DNA of 28,998 nt from NCBI GenBank assembly GCA_029882955.1, contig JAOUJX010000005.1, positions 1 to 28,998 on the forward strand, read 5' to 3'. Each line of letters starts with the position of its first letter. Position 1 is the stretch's first letter. Positions 1 through 8,190 of this stretch are shown here, piece after piece. This DNA is from Gammaproteobacteria bacterium. Its GTDB lineage: Bacteria; Pseudomonadota; Gammaproteobacteria; GCA-001735895. Made by a program: the position numbers and the translations under genes. The notes beneath the pieces are model-generated. The model saw only the letters and a list, made by a program, of their open reading frames with translations. It was not told the origin of the DNA and made no database searches.

Positions 1-661
1 CAAATTCCCGGAAACTTCGCATATTAGTCGGGCTGGGAAAATTTAGAGCACTTTTCCTGATCAAATGCTGTTTCTGCTGCATTTTTACTATCAGTCTGTC
101 GAGCAGTGATTTTTGGTATATTCTGGCAAAACCGCTATTCATCGTGGTGGCGCAGAGGTCGAGTCTGAAGGGGACGGAAACTGCAATAGCGCAACGGATG
201 GCTGGTTCAGTAACGCTTTCACCCATATATTTTAACGTGACATTTCCGCCAAGTGAGTAGCCAAGCAGGGCGAGGTCGGTAACGCCGCGAGTTTTAAGAT
301 GCTCAATGATCTGTCTTAAGTCGTTGGTCTCACCGGAATGATAACTGCGTAGCAGGCGGTTAGGCTCCCCACTACAGCCTCTAAAGAGCATGAAAACAGC
401 CGGGATTTGATGTTGATTGCAGTAATTCAAAATGCGCCGGGCGTAAGGTGAATGTATCGAGCCTTCGAGGCCGTGCAGGATTAGCAGGGCTTTTTGTGAG
501 CGTGTCGGTGTCCAGAGCAAATCGACGAAATCCCCATCTTCCAGCTCGACTCTTTCTCGATCTACCAAAGGCAGGGGCGGACGGAGTATATTGGGTAAAA
601 TAGTCTGCAGATGACGGTTTCGTAGGTAGCAGGCAGGCTTAAATGCAGATGAGTTGATCAT
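1..661 (-). CDS. YheT-like alpha/beta hydrolase, C-terminus cut by window edge
   Basis: The reading frame is open from an ATG at 661 to the window edge, giving about 220 N-terminal residues. The protein contains an HGLEGS oxyanion-type motif after the first core strand and the nucleophile elbow GYSLGG. The early sequence YLRNRHLQTILPN is typical of the YheT/ABHD1-3 family of hydrolases, which are usually about 320-340 residues, so about a third is missing. The physiological substrate of bacterial YheT proteins is poorly known, so only the family is assigned. No clear Shine-Dalgarno precedes the ATG. The gene is divergent from ccmA and shares a 71-base intergenic region with it. Catalytic Asp and His would lie beyond the window. 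Confidence 0.85.
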   Translation of the reverse strand, partial: MINSSAFKPACYLRNRHLQTILPNILRPPLPLVDRERVELEDGDFVDLLWTPTRSQKALLILHGLEGSIHSPYARRILNYCNQHQIPAVFMLFRGCSGEPNRLLRSYHSGETNDLRQIIEHLKTRGVTDLALLGYSLGGNVTLKYMGESVTEPAIRCAIAVSVPFRLDLCATTMNSGFARIYQKSLLDRLIVKMQQKQHLIRKSALNFPSPTNMRSFREF

Positions 662-667
662 TGTCAA
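654..667. promoter_or_regulatory. candidate FNR/Anr-type box, 9 of 10 consensus bases
   Basis: TTGAT-CATT-GTCAA matches the TTGAT-N4-ATCAA consensus at 9 of 10 positions. It overlaps the start codon of the minus-strand hydrolase and lies about 65 bases upstream of ccmA. No well-placed -10 hexamer was found for ccmA, so this may be chance. Fnr control of ccm genes is known in enterobacteria, which makes it worth noting. Confidence 0.25.
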
Positions 668-732
668 TTATTCGAATTGTAATTACGAGGCTTTTTGATT
701 AGCCTTCCCGCACCTAAAGATTTAATGGTTTT

Positions 733-1359
733 ATGTCTAACACAGCCTTATTGCAAATCAACGATTTGTCCTGTATTCGCGATGATCGAGTGCTTTTCGA
801 GCATCTTAGTTTATCGCTCGATGGTGGGCAAATGTTGTTGGTTGAAGGTCGAAACGGCAGTGGAAAAACCAGCCTGCTGCGCATTCTCACCGGACTAAAG
901 CTGGCTGATGCCGGTGACATTTTCTGGCAGGGGCAGTCGATTACGCGGCTCGGCGCAGATTATTACGAGGCTGTTAATTACGTCGGTCATCACGATGGTA
1001 TTAAACGCGAACTCACCTGCCTGGAAAACCTTCGACTGGTTCAGGCCATGGGTAAACCCGCCCCGATTGAGCTCGACGATGCACTCGAACAGGTGTTGTT
1101 GTATCGTTATGGCGATACGCCGGTGGGTAATTTGTCTGCTGGACAAAAACGCCGTCTTGCTTTGGCTCGTTTGCTGGTAACCGAATCAAAACTGTGGATA
1201 TTGGACGAACCTTTCACCTCGCTGGATAAAAAAAGTATGGATTATTTTCAAGGTGTGTTTGAACAGCATATACAAAATCAGGGGATGGTGGTGATGACAT
1301 CTCATCACGAAATGGTGATGCCGGGCCCCAGTCTGAAACGGTTGAATTTATCCGAATGA
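733..1359 (+). CDS. ccmA: CcmA, ATPase of the heme handling ABC transporter
   Basis: This 208-residue ABC ATPase is the first gene of a complete ccm operon. Walker A is at residues 39-46 (GRNGSGKT), the ABC signature LSAGQ at 134-138, Walker B with catalytic Glu at 154-160 (LWILDEP), and the switch His at about 191 (TSHH). In the System I pathway CcmA with CcmB and CcmC uses ATP to release holo-CcmE from the CcmCD complex so that heme can move to CcmF/H. It acts at the cytoplasmic face of the inner membrane. The length is normal for CcmA. The upstream region lacks a strong Shine-Dalgarno. Its stop overlaps the ccmB start by four bases (ATGA), so translation is probably coupled. Confidence 0.96.
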   Translation: MSNTALLQINDLSCIRDDRVLFEHLSLSLDGGQMLLVEGRNGSGKTSLLRILTGLKLADAGDIFWQGQSITRLGADYYEAVNYVGHHDGIKRELTCLENLRLVQAMGKPAPIELDDALEQVLLYRYGDTPVGNLSAGQKRRLALARLLVTESKLWILDEPFTSLDKKSMDYFQGVFEQHIQNQGMVVMTSHHEMVMPGPSLKRLNLSE

Positions 1360-2039
1360 ATCGATTATCACTCACCCAGGCATTTATTTTTCTATTACGA
1401 CGCGATCTTACGCTGGTGTTTCGTAACCGGGGTGAATTAGCCAACCCGCTTCTATTTTTTATCCTGGTGATTACGTTATTTCCACTGGCAATCGGCGCGA
1501 TACCTGAGCTACTCGCTCGTATTGCTCCGGGTATTATCTGGGTAGCTGCTTTGTTGGCAGCGATGTTATCGCTCGATAGTATTTTCCGTTCCGATTTTGA
1601 TGATGGCTCGCTGGAGCAACTGCTGCTGAGTGCCCATCCCATGCCGGTATTGGTGTTAGCTAAGGTTTGCGCGCACTGGCTGGTAACCGGTTTACCGCTA
1701 TTAATTATGGCACCGGTTCTGGCTGAAATGCTGGGCATGGCGTCTGAGGCTCAGGGAATCCTGTTACTGACGATATTAATCGGTACCCCGGTGCTCAGTT
1801 TAATCGGTGCGATTGGTGTTGCACTGACAATTGGATTACGAAAAGGTGGTATAATTTTGTCATTATTGGTGCTGCCTTTGTATGTGCCGGTTCTGATATT
1901 TGCTGCGAGTGCTATAGAAAATGCGGCCTTGGGGCTGGATGTGTCAGCGCAGATAAATATGCTGCTGGCGTTTTTGTTTCTGGCGCTATCACTGTCCCCC
2001 TGGGCGACAGCTGCTGCGCTAAAAATGAGTATGAGTTAG
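1356..2039 (+). CDS. ccmB: CcmB, heme exporter membrane subunit
   Basis: This 227-residue protein is almost entirely hydrophobic, with about six membrane segments. The early FRNRGELANPLLFF stretch is the characteristic CcmB N-terminal region, and the loop SIFRSDFDDGSLEQLLL is also conserved in the family. CcmB is the membrane partner of CcmA in the CcmABCD complex that frees heme-loaded CcmE. It starts inside the ccmA stop codon and is followed 14 bases later by ccmC. Length and position are typical, and nothing looks broken. Confidence 0.95.
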   Translation: MNRLSLTQAFIFLLRRDLTLVFRNRGELANPLLFFILVITLFPLAIGAIPELLARIAPGIIWVAALLAAMLSLDSIFRSDFDDGSLEQLLLSAHPMPVLVLAKVCAHWLVTGLPLLIMAPVLAEMLGMASEAQGILLLTILIGTPVLSLIGAIGVALTIGLRKGGIILSLLVLPLYVPVLIFAASAIENAALGLDVSAQINMLLAFLFLALSLSPWATAAALKMSMS

Positions 2040-2053
2040 GGTGATTAAATTCG

Positions 2054-2791
2054 ATGTATCTATGGTTCAATAAATTAGGCTCACCGCCGCATTTCTATCG
2101 TATTGCCGGTAAATGGTTACCGTGGCTTAGCGCAGTATTCGCACTATTGTTGATCACGGGTTTGTACGGTGGTTTGGTCTATGCGCCAACCGATTACCAA
2201 CAGGGTGAAAGCTTTCGTATCATCTATATTCACGTGCCGGCAGCCTGGATGTCGCTATTTGTCTATGTAGTGATGGCATTTTGCGGTGTGGTGATCATAG
2301 TCTGGCGCATGAAGCTGGCCGAAGTGGTGTTAATCAGCAGCGCGCCCATTGGCGCCAGTTTTACTTTTCTGGCATTGGCCACTGGTTCGCTCTGGGGTAA
2401 ACCCATGTGGGGCACCTGGTGGGTCTGGGATGCGCGACTAACATCCGAATTAATTTTGCTGTTCCTGTACCTCGGTGTTATCGGGTTACACAGTGCTATC
2501 GACGATAAGCGTATCGCTTCACGTGCGGTGGCCATACTCGCCATTGTCGGCGTAGTGAATATCCCCATTATCCATTATTCGGTCGAGTGGTGGAACTCGT
2601 TACACCAGGGGCCGACAGTCACCAAATTTGATAAACCATCCATCGATATGAGAATGCTGATACCGTTATTGATCATGGCGTTGTCTTTCCAGATATATTA
2701 CGTAATCGCATTATTTCAGAGTAGTCGAGCCGAGTTATTGCGGCGCGAAAGAAATAGTAAGTGGGTGGCTGAACTTTCCGGGGGTAACTAA
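2054..2791 (+). CDS. ccmC: CcmC, heme delivery protein to CcmE
   Basis: This 245-residue, six-pass membrane protein carries the tryptophan-rich WWD heme-binding segment at residues 114-126 (ending TWWVWD). Two candidate axial histidines flank it, H60 (in YIHVPAAW) and H184 (in NSLHQGP). These are the landmarks of the heme-handling protein family. CcmC presents heme to CcmE on the periplasmic side, helped by CcmD. The stop codon shares one base with the ccmD ATG (TAATG). Confidence 0.96.
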   Translation: MYLWFNKLGSPPHFYRIAGKWLPWLSAVFALLLITGLYGGLVYAPTDYQQGESFRIIYIHVPAAWMSLFVYVVMAFCGVVIIVWRMKLAEVVLISSAPIGASFTFLALATGSLWGKPMWGTWWVWDARLTSELILLFLYLGVIGLHSAIDDKRIASRAVAILAIVGVVNIPIIHYSVEWWNSLHQGPTVTKFDKPSIDMRMLIPLLIMALSFQIYYVIALFQSSRAELLRRERNSKWVAELSGGN

Positions 2792-2949
2792 TGTCAGAGT
2801 TTCTTAATATGGGCGGTTATGCCGTGTATGTATGGTCATCCTATGGCCTGGCAGCCCTGATCTTATGGTTGAACTGGTATTTGCCGCGTCGGCAACATCA
2901 ACAGTTGTTGCAGCAAAATAAACGTCGCCATCACGGTACAGGAGAATAA
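2791..2949 (+). CDS. ccmD: CcmD, small membrane helper of CcmC/CcmE
   Basis: This 52-residue protein has an N-terminal NMGGYAVYVWSSYGL segment leading into one transmembrane helix, then a basic tail ending in KRRHHGTGE. The glycine- and tyrosine-rich N-terminus before a single helix is the CcmD pattern. The gene sits exactly between ccmC and ccmE, overlapping the ccmC stop by one base and ending one base before the ccmE ATG. CcmD stabilises the CcmC-CcmE complex and assists release of holo-CcmE. Confidence 0.93.
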   Translation: MSEFLNMGGYAVYVWSSYGLAALILWLNWYLPRRQHQQLLQQNKRRHHGTGE

Positions 2950-2950
2950 A

Positions 2951-3403
2951 ATGACCCCCGCACGTAAAAAACGTCTTGCCTTAATCGGTCTCATGCTGGC
3001 CGGTATCGCTGTTGGATTAACCTTTGCTCTGAAGGCACTGGACGAAAATATCATGTTCTTTTTCACGCCGACGGAAGTAGCCGAAGGTAAAGCGCCAAGG
3101 AATAAATTATTCCGTCTGGGCGGTATGGTGGTCGAAGGTAGTATCAGTCGTCCCGGTGATGGTCTTACTGCACAATTCGATTTAACCGATAGTGGCAAAC
3201 AGGTGACTGTGCGCTACACCGGAATTTTGCCCGATTTATTCCGTGAAGGGCAGGGTATTATCGCTAATGGAGAAGTGGGTGACGATGGTATCTTCGTAGC
3301 CCAGGAAGTACTCGCCAAGCACGATGAAAACTATATGCCTCCGGAAGTAGCCGAGGCGATGCAGAAAGCTAAAGAAGCTGCAGCTGCTACCACCACTAAC
3401 TAA
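2951..3403 (+). CDS. ccmE: CcmE, periplasmic heme chaperone
   Basis: This 150-residue protein has a basic N-terminus and one membrane anchor at about residues 8-28. An OB-fold domain follows, ending in the heme attachment motif LAKHDENYMPPE. H124 is the residue expected to bind heme covalently and Y128 is the usual axial ligand. After the motif comes a flexible tail rich in Ala and Lys. CcmE carries heme from CcmC to CcmF/CcmH in the periplasm. The HxxxY form is the canonical bacterial one, not the CxxxY variant of archaea and some sulfate reducers. A GGAG Shine-Dalgarno precedes it inside the end of ccmD. Confidence 0.97.
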   Translation: MTPARKKRLALIGLMLAGIAVGLTFALKALDENIMFFFTPTEVAEGKAPRNKLFRLGGMVVEGSISRPGDGLTAQFDLTDSGKQVTVRYTGILPDLFREGQGIIANGEVGDDGIFVAQEVLAKHDENYMPPEVAEAMQKAKEAAAATTTN

Positions 3404-3418
3404 TCCTGGTTGATAATT

Positions 3419-5392
3419 ATGGTCCCTGAAATTGGTCACTTTGCGCTCATCCTCGGCTTTTGTATTGCAACAGTCCAGGCGGTTATACCCTTAGCCGGTG
3501 CGAGCCTGGGCATATCCCGTTGGGTCGCGATGGCAAAGCCTGCCGCGGTCGCTCAGGTATTGTTTATCGGGATATCCTATGCCGCTTTAACCTGGTCGTT
3601 TCTTCAGCACGATTTTTCCGTGCTTTATGCCGCCACCAATTCCAATACCGAATTGCCGCTGATCTACCTGATTTCTGGTGTTTGGGGTGCGCACGAAGGC
3701 TCTCTGTTACTCTGGGCGTTGATTCTTAGTATTTGGTCGGCGGCTGTTGCAGTTTTTAGTCCTAATGTTCCGAATGTCATGCGTGCTCGTGTTATCGGCG
3801 TTTTAGGTCTGGTTAGTATGGGGTTTTTGCTGTTTATAATTATCACTTCGAATCCTTTCGAACGTTTATTTCCGGCAGCCCTCGAAGGCCGTGATTTGAA
3901 CCCGCTGTTACAGGATATTGGGCTGGCGATCCACCCACCGTTACTCTATCTGGGCTATGTCGGTTTTTCGGTCGCGTTTGCGTTTTCGATTGCTGCTTTG
4001 ATATCGGGTCAGGTCGATTCGGCCTGGGCTCGTTGGTCTCGTCCCTGGACGAACGTCGCCTGGTTGTTTTTAACGCTGGGTATAGCGCTCGGTAGCTGGT
4101 GGGCTTATTACGAACTTGGCTGGGGCGGCTGGTGGTTCTGGGACCCGGTTGAAAACGCCTCGTTCATGCCCTGGTTGGTGGGCACTGCATTAATGCACTC
4201 GCTGGCGATCACCGAAAAACGTGGTACCTTTAAGGCCTGGACCTCATTGCTGGCTATCTTTACTTTTTCTTTGTGTCTGCTCGGTACTTTTCTGGTTCGT
4301 TCGGGGGTTTTGACCTCGGTTCATGCTTTTGCAACCGACCCGGAGCGAGGTATATTTATACTCGGTTTTCTCGGCGTAGTAGTCGGTGGTTCTCTGACTC
4401 TGTATGCCTGGCGAGCCCCCATGCTGAAAAGTGCGGCTAAAACCCAGCTTCTATCCCGTGAGACGGGGCTGTTATTGAATAATATTTTCCTTACGGTTGC
4501 GGCCGCCGCGATATTGCTTGGGACGCTTTACCCGATAGCCATTGATGCGATGGGCGGAAAAATATCGATTGGGCCTCCCTATTTTAATGTTGTCTTTCTT
4601 ATTATTACTGCGCCACTGGGTATTCTGATTGGCGTTGGTATGTTGGTTCGCTGGAAGAACGATACCTGGGAGCGATTATCGGCGAAGCTCCTGAAGCCGG
4701 CGCTGGCTGTTTTTGTCGTTGCTCTACTATTAAGTTTTACATTACCGCAATGGTTCTGGAACGCTCTACTCGGTCTGGTCATGGCGCTGTGGGTTGCCGC
4801 TACTACCGGGATCGCGCTGTATGATCGCTTCCGCGGTCGTAATTTCATGGCGACTTTGCGCAATACACCGGCCGGTTATTACGGCATGATTATCGGGCAT
4901 CTCGGTATTGGGGTTTTTATTGTTGGTATCACACTAACCAGCCTTTATACCCAGGAAAAGGATTTGCGCATGGCGCCAGGCGATAGTTATTCGGTTGAGG
5001 GTTATAACTTTCTGTTTAATGGAATTAAGGAAGTGCCAGTTGATAATTATATGTCTACCAAGGGCAGTTTTACCGTGACAGAAGAGTCGGGGGATTTTGA
5101 AGTAGAACTGGTTCCTGAGAAGAGAATTTATCGGGTTCAGAAATCACCCATGACTGAGGCGGCGATTGACGCTGGAATTACTCGCGATCTATTTATTGCT
5201 CTGGGCGAACCACTTGATGATAAGGGGGCCTGGGCAGTGAGAATTTACTACAAGCCATTTATCCGCTGGATCTGGTTAGGCGCGCTTATCATGGCCTTAG
5301 GCGGCTTGTTTGCCGCTGCTGATCGACGCTATCACCAGTGGTCGAGATCGAGTAGTAAAGTGCCGACTGGGGCAGGAGAGGTAGCAGGATAA
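3419..5392 (+). CDS. ccmF: CcmF, core of the cytochrome c heme lyase
   Basis: This large polytopic protein has 657 residues when started at the ATG at 3419. An in-frame TTG at 3410 would add three residues, but MVPEIGHFAL matches the usual CcmF beginning. The WWD heme-binding domain is clear at about residues 235-242 (WGGWWFWD), followed by PVENASFMPWL. Conserved histidines are visible at 172 (AIHPPLLY) and 260 (ALMHSLA). CcmF with CcmH and CcmI takes heme from CcmE and attaches it to reduced CXXCH motifs of apocytochromes. The stop shares one base with the start of the next gene. Confidence 0.97.
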   Translation: MVPEIGHFALILGFCIATVQAVIPLAGASLGISRWVAMAKPAAVAQVLFIGISYAALTWSFLQHDFSVLYAATNSNTELPLIYLISGVWGAHEGSLLLWALILSIWSAAVAVFSPNVPNVMRARVIGVLGLVSMGFLLFIIITSNPFERLFPAALEGRDLNPLLQDIGLAIHPPLLYLGYVGFSVAFAFSIAALISGQVDSAWARWSRPWTNVAWLFLTLGIALGSWWAYYELGWGGWWFWDPVENASFMPWLVGTALMHSLAITEKRGTFKAWTSLLAIFTFSLCLLGTFLVRSGVLTSVHAFATDPERGIFILGFLGVVVGGSLTLYAWRAPMLKSAAKTQLLSRETGLLLNNIFLTVAAAAILLGTLYPIAIDAMGGKISIGPPYFNVVFLIITAPLGILIGVGMLVRWKNDTWERLSAKLLKPALAVFVVALLLSFTLPQWFWNALLGLVMALWVAATTGIALYDRFRGRNFMATLRNTPAGYYGMIIGHLGIGVFIVGITLTSLYTQEKDLRMAPGDSYSVEGYNFLFNGIKEVPVDNYMSTKGSFTVTEESGDFEVELVPEKRIYRVQKSPMTEAAIDAGITRDLFIALGEPLDDKGAWAVRIYYKPFIRWIWLGALIMALGGLFAAADRRYHQWSRSSSKVPTGAGEVAG

Positions 5393-5913
5393 TGCGATTC
5401 GCGATCCCACTAGGTGTTTTTGTATTGATGGCAGGCCTTTTAGGTTATGGCCTGACCCTAGACCCGAGGAAAGTGCCCTCAGTATTAATCGATAAACCGG
5501 CACCGGCTTTTTCTCTGGCGAAATTGCACGAGCCTGAGAAAGTACTGACGGAAAAGGATTTTCTGGGTCAGGTCTGGATACTGAATATCTGGGCTTCCTG
5601 GTGTGTTTCGTGCCGGGCTGAACATGTTATTATCACAAGGCTAGCAGAAAAAAAGCTAGCCCCGGTCATAGGACTGAATTACAAGGATCAGCCCAAAGAT
5701 GCTAAACGATGGTTGCAGGAACTGGGAGACCCATACGATGCCAGCCTGATGGATATTGATGGCAGAGTTGGTATCGACTGGGGCGTTTATGGCGTACCGG
5801 AGACGTTTATTATCGGTGCTGATGGTTTGATCAAATATAAGCATATTGGCCCGGTGACACAGGAGTCGCTCGACGCCGAAATCATCCCCATGCTGAAACA
5901 ATTAACGAGTTAG
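5392..5913 (+). CDS. ccmG: CcmG/DsbE, periplasmic thioredoxin for apocytochrome reduction
   Basis: This 173-residue thioredoxin-fold protein has an N-terminal signal anchor (about residues 4-22). The active site is WASWCVSC (C71, C74) and the cis-proline loop is YGVPETF (P136). The preserved acidic insert and GVPETF motif are typical of CcmG/DsbE. It keeps the CcmH and apocytochrome cysteines reduced before heme ligation, using electrons from DsbD or CcdA, neither of which is in this window. A GGAGAG ribosome binding site lies upstream, and its ATG overlaps the ccmF stop. Confidence 0.95.
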   Translation: MRFAIPLGVFVLMAGLLGYGLTLDPRKVPSVLIDKPAPAFSLAKLHEPEKVLTEKDFLGQVWILNIWASWCVSCRAEHVIITRLAEKKLAPVIGLNYKDQPKDAKRWLQELGDPYDASLMDIDGRVGIDWGVYGVPETFIIGADGLIKYKHIGPVTQESLDAEIIPMLKQLTS

Positions 5914-5915
5914 AT

Positions 5916-6386
5916 ATGCGACTTTATGTAAAAGCATTACTGCTATGTGCTCTGCTGTCCCCCTCAGCTGGTTTTACAGCGATAGAGGCTTATGAGTTCA
6001 AAAATAAGCAAATGGAAGCCGACTATATTAAATTAGTCGATGAGCTAAGATGCCTTGTCTGTCAGAATCAGAACCTGTCCGCCTCTAATGCCGAACTGGC
6101 TCAAGATTTACGCCGGCAAACCCACGAAATGCTAATGAAGGGAAAAACGCCAGACCAGGTCGTACAATATATGGTCGATCGCTATGGGGATTTCGTCCTC
6201 TACCGACCTCCATTTAAAGCGAGTACCCTCTTACTGTGGTTAGGACCTTTCTTCCTCATGATACTGGTATTGTGGCTAGTGTTTAGGAATATACGTAGTA
6301 AACAGGAAATCGTACCTCCCGACGCGTCATCGATGCAGCGCGCCAAAGATTTACTTTCTGAAGATAAAACAAGAGAAAATTCATGA
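5916..6386 (+). CDS. ccmH: CcmH, thiol-redox component of the heme lyase
   Basis: This 156-residue protein has a signal peptide (about 1-22), a periplasmic three-helix domain bearing LRCLVCQNQNLS (C46, C49), and a C-terminal transmembrane helix near residues 105-122. The LRCxxCQNQ motif is diagnostic of CcmH/CycL. It corresponds to the N-terminal part of the longer E. coli CcmH. Here the TPR part is encoded separately by the next gene, as in Pseudomonas and rhizobia. It starts two bases after the ccmG stop and overlaps ccmI by four bases (ATGA). Confidence 0.95.
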   Translation: MRLYVKALLLCALLSPSAGFTAIEAYEFKNKQMEADYIKLVDELRCLVCQNQNLSASNAELAQDLRRQTHEMLMKGKTPDQVVQYMVDRYGDFVLYRPPFKASTLLLWLGPFFLMILVLWLVFRNIRSKQEIVPPDASSMQRAKDLLSEDKTRENS

Positions 6387-7612
6387 GCTTCTGGATCATT
6401 GTCGCGGGCCTGCTTGTACTGGCCCTGTTACTGTTAATTCTTCCAATATTGCGGCAACCTGCGGACGGTGAAACAACGGACCGCCAACAGCAGAATATTG
6501 CTATCGCACGGGAGAAAAAGGAATTGCTCAATCAACAGCTTGAACAAGGTGAGCTAACTCAGGCTGAATACGATGGCGCCCTGCAGGATTTACAAACTTC
6601 ACTGGCGCTGGATATCGAACGTTCCGAGCATTCCACAGAGAGTCATCCCGGAAAGTGGGCGGTCTGGGCTCTAGTGGTCGCTGTCCCCGTCATGAGTGTC
6701 AGCATGTATCTAAAGCTTGGAGAATATCGAGTGATAGATAACCCGCAGCTCGCCGAGGCTCGTAGCAGACCAACGGCAGCCAATGTCGAAAATATGAGTA
6801 TGGACGCAATGATAGAAAGGGTTAAGCAGCGTTTACGCGATAATCCTGAGGATGCGCAGGGCTGGTTTATTCTGGGCAGAACTTTACTGTCGATGCGTCA
6901 AATCGATGAAGCGGTGACGGCCTTCCAGCGCACTTACGACCTGGTAGGTGAAGAACCCGGTGTTATGTTTACTCTGGCCGATGCTCTGGCGATACAAAAC
7001 CAGGGATCGATGGCCGGTGAGCCTGAAGAGCTGGTGAATAGAGCGCTGGAAATTACTCCGATGGATCCGACGGGCTTATGGCTAGCTGGTCTAGCTGCTG
7101 AGCAAAACAAACAATACAAACTGGCTCACGCGAATTGGTCGAAGATGCTGCCACAAATTGCCGATGATGTAGATTCCAGTAATGAAGTGAAGCGTTTGCT
7201 CGGCATACTTGAAACAAGAGACCCGAGTATTGAACCAGTTTCGTCGCCGGAAATTGTTGCCGCAGTGACTAGCATAAGCCTGAGTGTCGATCTGGACCCT
7301 GGTTTCCTTGCACGGACTGCCCCCGACGATTTCGTATTTGTCTATGCCAAGGCAATGCAGGGCCCGCCGATGCCCCTGGCGGTAAAACGTCTGCGAGTGG
7401 CCGATTTACCTGCTAATGTCAGTTTGAGTGACGCAGACGCAATGATTGAATCAATGAAACTATCCGCCTTTGAGCAGGTAGTCGTCGGTGCTCGGGTTTC
7501 CAAAAGCGGGAATCCGATTGCCCAGCCCGGTGACCTGTTTGTAGAAATGGAATCGGTTAGCAGTAAGAACCCACCGGAAGGACTGGCGTTAACCATTAAC
7601 CAGGTAAAGTGA
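6383..7612 (+). CDS. ccmI: CcmI/CycH, TPR apocytochrome chaperone
   Basis: This 409-residue protein has two membrane helices (about residues 3-22 and 92-110) separated by a cytoplasmic basic and glutamine-rich loop that looks coiled. Tetratricopeptide repeats follow from about 140 to 290, including NPEDAQGWFILGRTLLSMRQ, and then a periplasmic beta-rich C-terminal domain. CcmI binds the C-terminal helix of apocytochromes and presents them to the CcmF/CcmH lyase. The start overlaps ccmH, and the stop overlaps a possible GTG start of a further small gene. Confidence 0.93.
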   Translation: MSFWIIVAGLLVLALLLLILPILRQPADGETTDRQQQNIAIAREKKELLNQQLEQGELTQAEYDGALQDLQTSLALDIERSEHSTESHPGKWAVWALVVAVPVMSVSMYLKLGEYRVIDNPQLAEARSRPTAANVENMSMDAMIERVKQRLRDNPEDAQGWFILGRTLLSMRQIDEAVTAFQRTYDLVGEEPGVMFTLADALAIQNQGSMAGEPEELVNRALEITPMDPTGLWLAGLAAEQNKQYKLAHANWSKMLPQIADDVDSSNEVKRLLGILETRDPSIEPVSSPEIVAAVTSISLSVDLDPGFLARTAPDDFVFVYAKAMQGPPMPLAVKRLRVADLPANVSLSDADAMIESMKLSAFEQVVVGARVSKSGNPIAQPGDLFVEMESVSSKNPPEGLALTINQVK

Positions 7613-7788
7613 GCAATATAAATCGTGTTGTCTGGGGGATAATATTTTTCCTCGGAGCCGCGATATTTTTCTGGATGGACTGGCAGGATGATCATGGGGC
7701 AGCCATGGGCTGGTTTATGTTGACAGGCCTCTGGTCAGCCGTTTGTGGAATCGGTTATACAGTAGTACACTGGCTGCTGGAAAGATAA
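7609..7788 (+). CDS. 59-residue two-helix membrane protein after ccmI
   Basis: A GTG at 7609 overlaps the ccmI stop (GTGA, four bases) and opens a 60-codon frame ending with TAA at 7786-7788. The predicted protein has two hydrophobic helices, one around IIFFLGAAIFFW and one around GWFMLTGLWSAVCGIGYTVV. They are joined by a short acidic turn MDWQDDHG. The four-base overlap with ccmI repeats the junction style seen inside the ccm operon (ccmA/ccmB and ccmH/ccmI), which supports translation. I do not recognise the family. A link with cytochrome maturation or electron transfer is suggested only by position. Confidence 0.6.
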   Translation: MSNINRVVWGIIFFLGAAIFFWMDWQDDHGAAMGWFMLTGLWSAVCGIGYTVVHWLLER

Positions 7789-7810
7789 GGCACTTAGATT
7801 GGAGGTTGGT

Positions 7811-7927
7811 ATGAGCGAACAAACCAATAAACTCCGTAAAGCCAGCATACAGTGGGTAAGTGTGTTGGTAGCGTTGATTCCGTTGGCCCTGATAGTCCTT
7901 TTCCTTTTTCTGTTCTTCTTTTACTAG
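7811..7927 (+). CDS. 38-residue single-pass membrane microprotein
   Basis: An ATG at 7811 is preceded by a very strong Shine-Dalgarno (GGAGG, about 5 bases upstream). It opens a 39-codon frame ending at TAG 7925-7927. The protein has a polar, basic N-terminus (MSEQTNKLRKAS) followed by one long hydrophobic helix ending in FLFLFFFY. The basic-then-hydrophobic layout predicts a cytoplasmic N-terminus and a C-terminus in or just through the membrane. The family is not recognised. The ribosome binding site is the best in this part of the window, which is the main reason to call it a gene. Confidence 0.55.
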   Translation: MSEQTNKLRKASIQWVSVLVALIPLALIVLFLFLFFFY

Positions 7928-7997
7928 TAGTCTGCTATTGAGCTATATCAAAAACCACTCTTGATTAATGACAGCGGTGTGCGAAATCACCTTAACA

Positions 7998-8038
7998 TTG
8001 ATCTGAATCAACCTTCAGCAGTATCAACCCTATAACAT
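7998..8038 (+). promoter_or_regulatory. perfect FNR/Anr-type box with -10-like hexamer
   Basis: TTGAT-CTGA-ATCAA at 7998-8011 is a perfect match to the FNR/Anr/Dnr consensus. A -10-like sequence lies downstream (TAACAT at 8033-8038, or TATAAC at 8031-8036), 19-21 bases after the box. This approximates a class II activator layout with transcription starting near 8043-8046. The promoter would drive the multiheme cytochrome operon at 8291 with a leader of about 245 bases. Anaerobic or nitric-oxide-type control is inferred. Fnr, Anr and Dnr cannot be told apart from the box alone. Confidence 0.65.
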
Positions 8039-8190
8039 CGCCTCCAATCCGTAAGAATATTGCTTGTTTCAGGATAAGCAGGTTGTAACGATAACCGGAA
8101 GCAATGAATTCGATGGCGATGTTGGTACTGGCCTCCTCCTCAGTAATATCCGGGGTAATTTATTATCCAGCGGTAAATGGGCTGAGTGAT

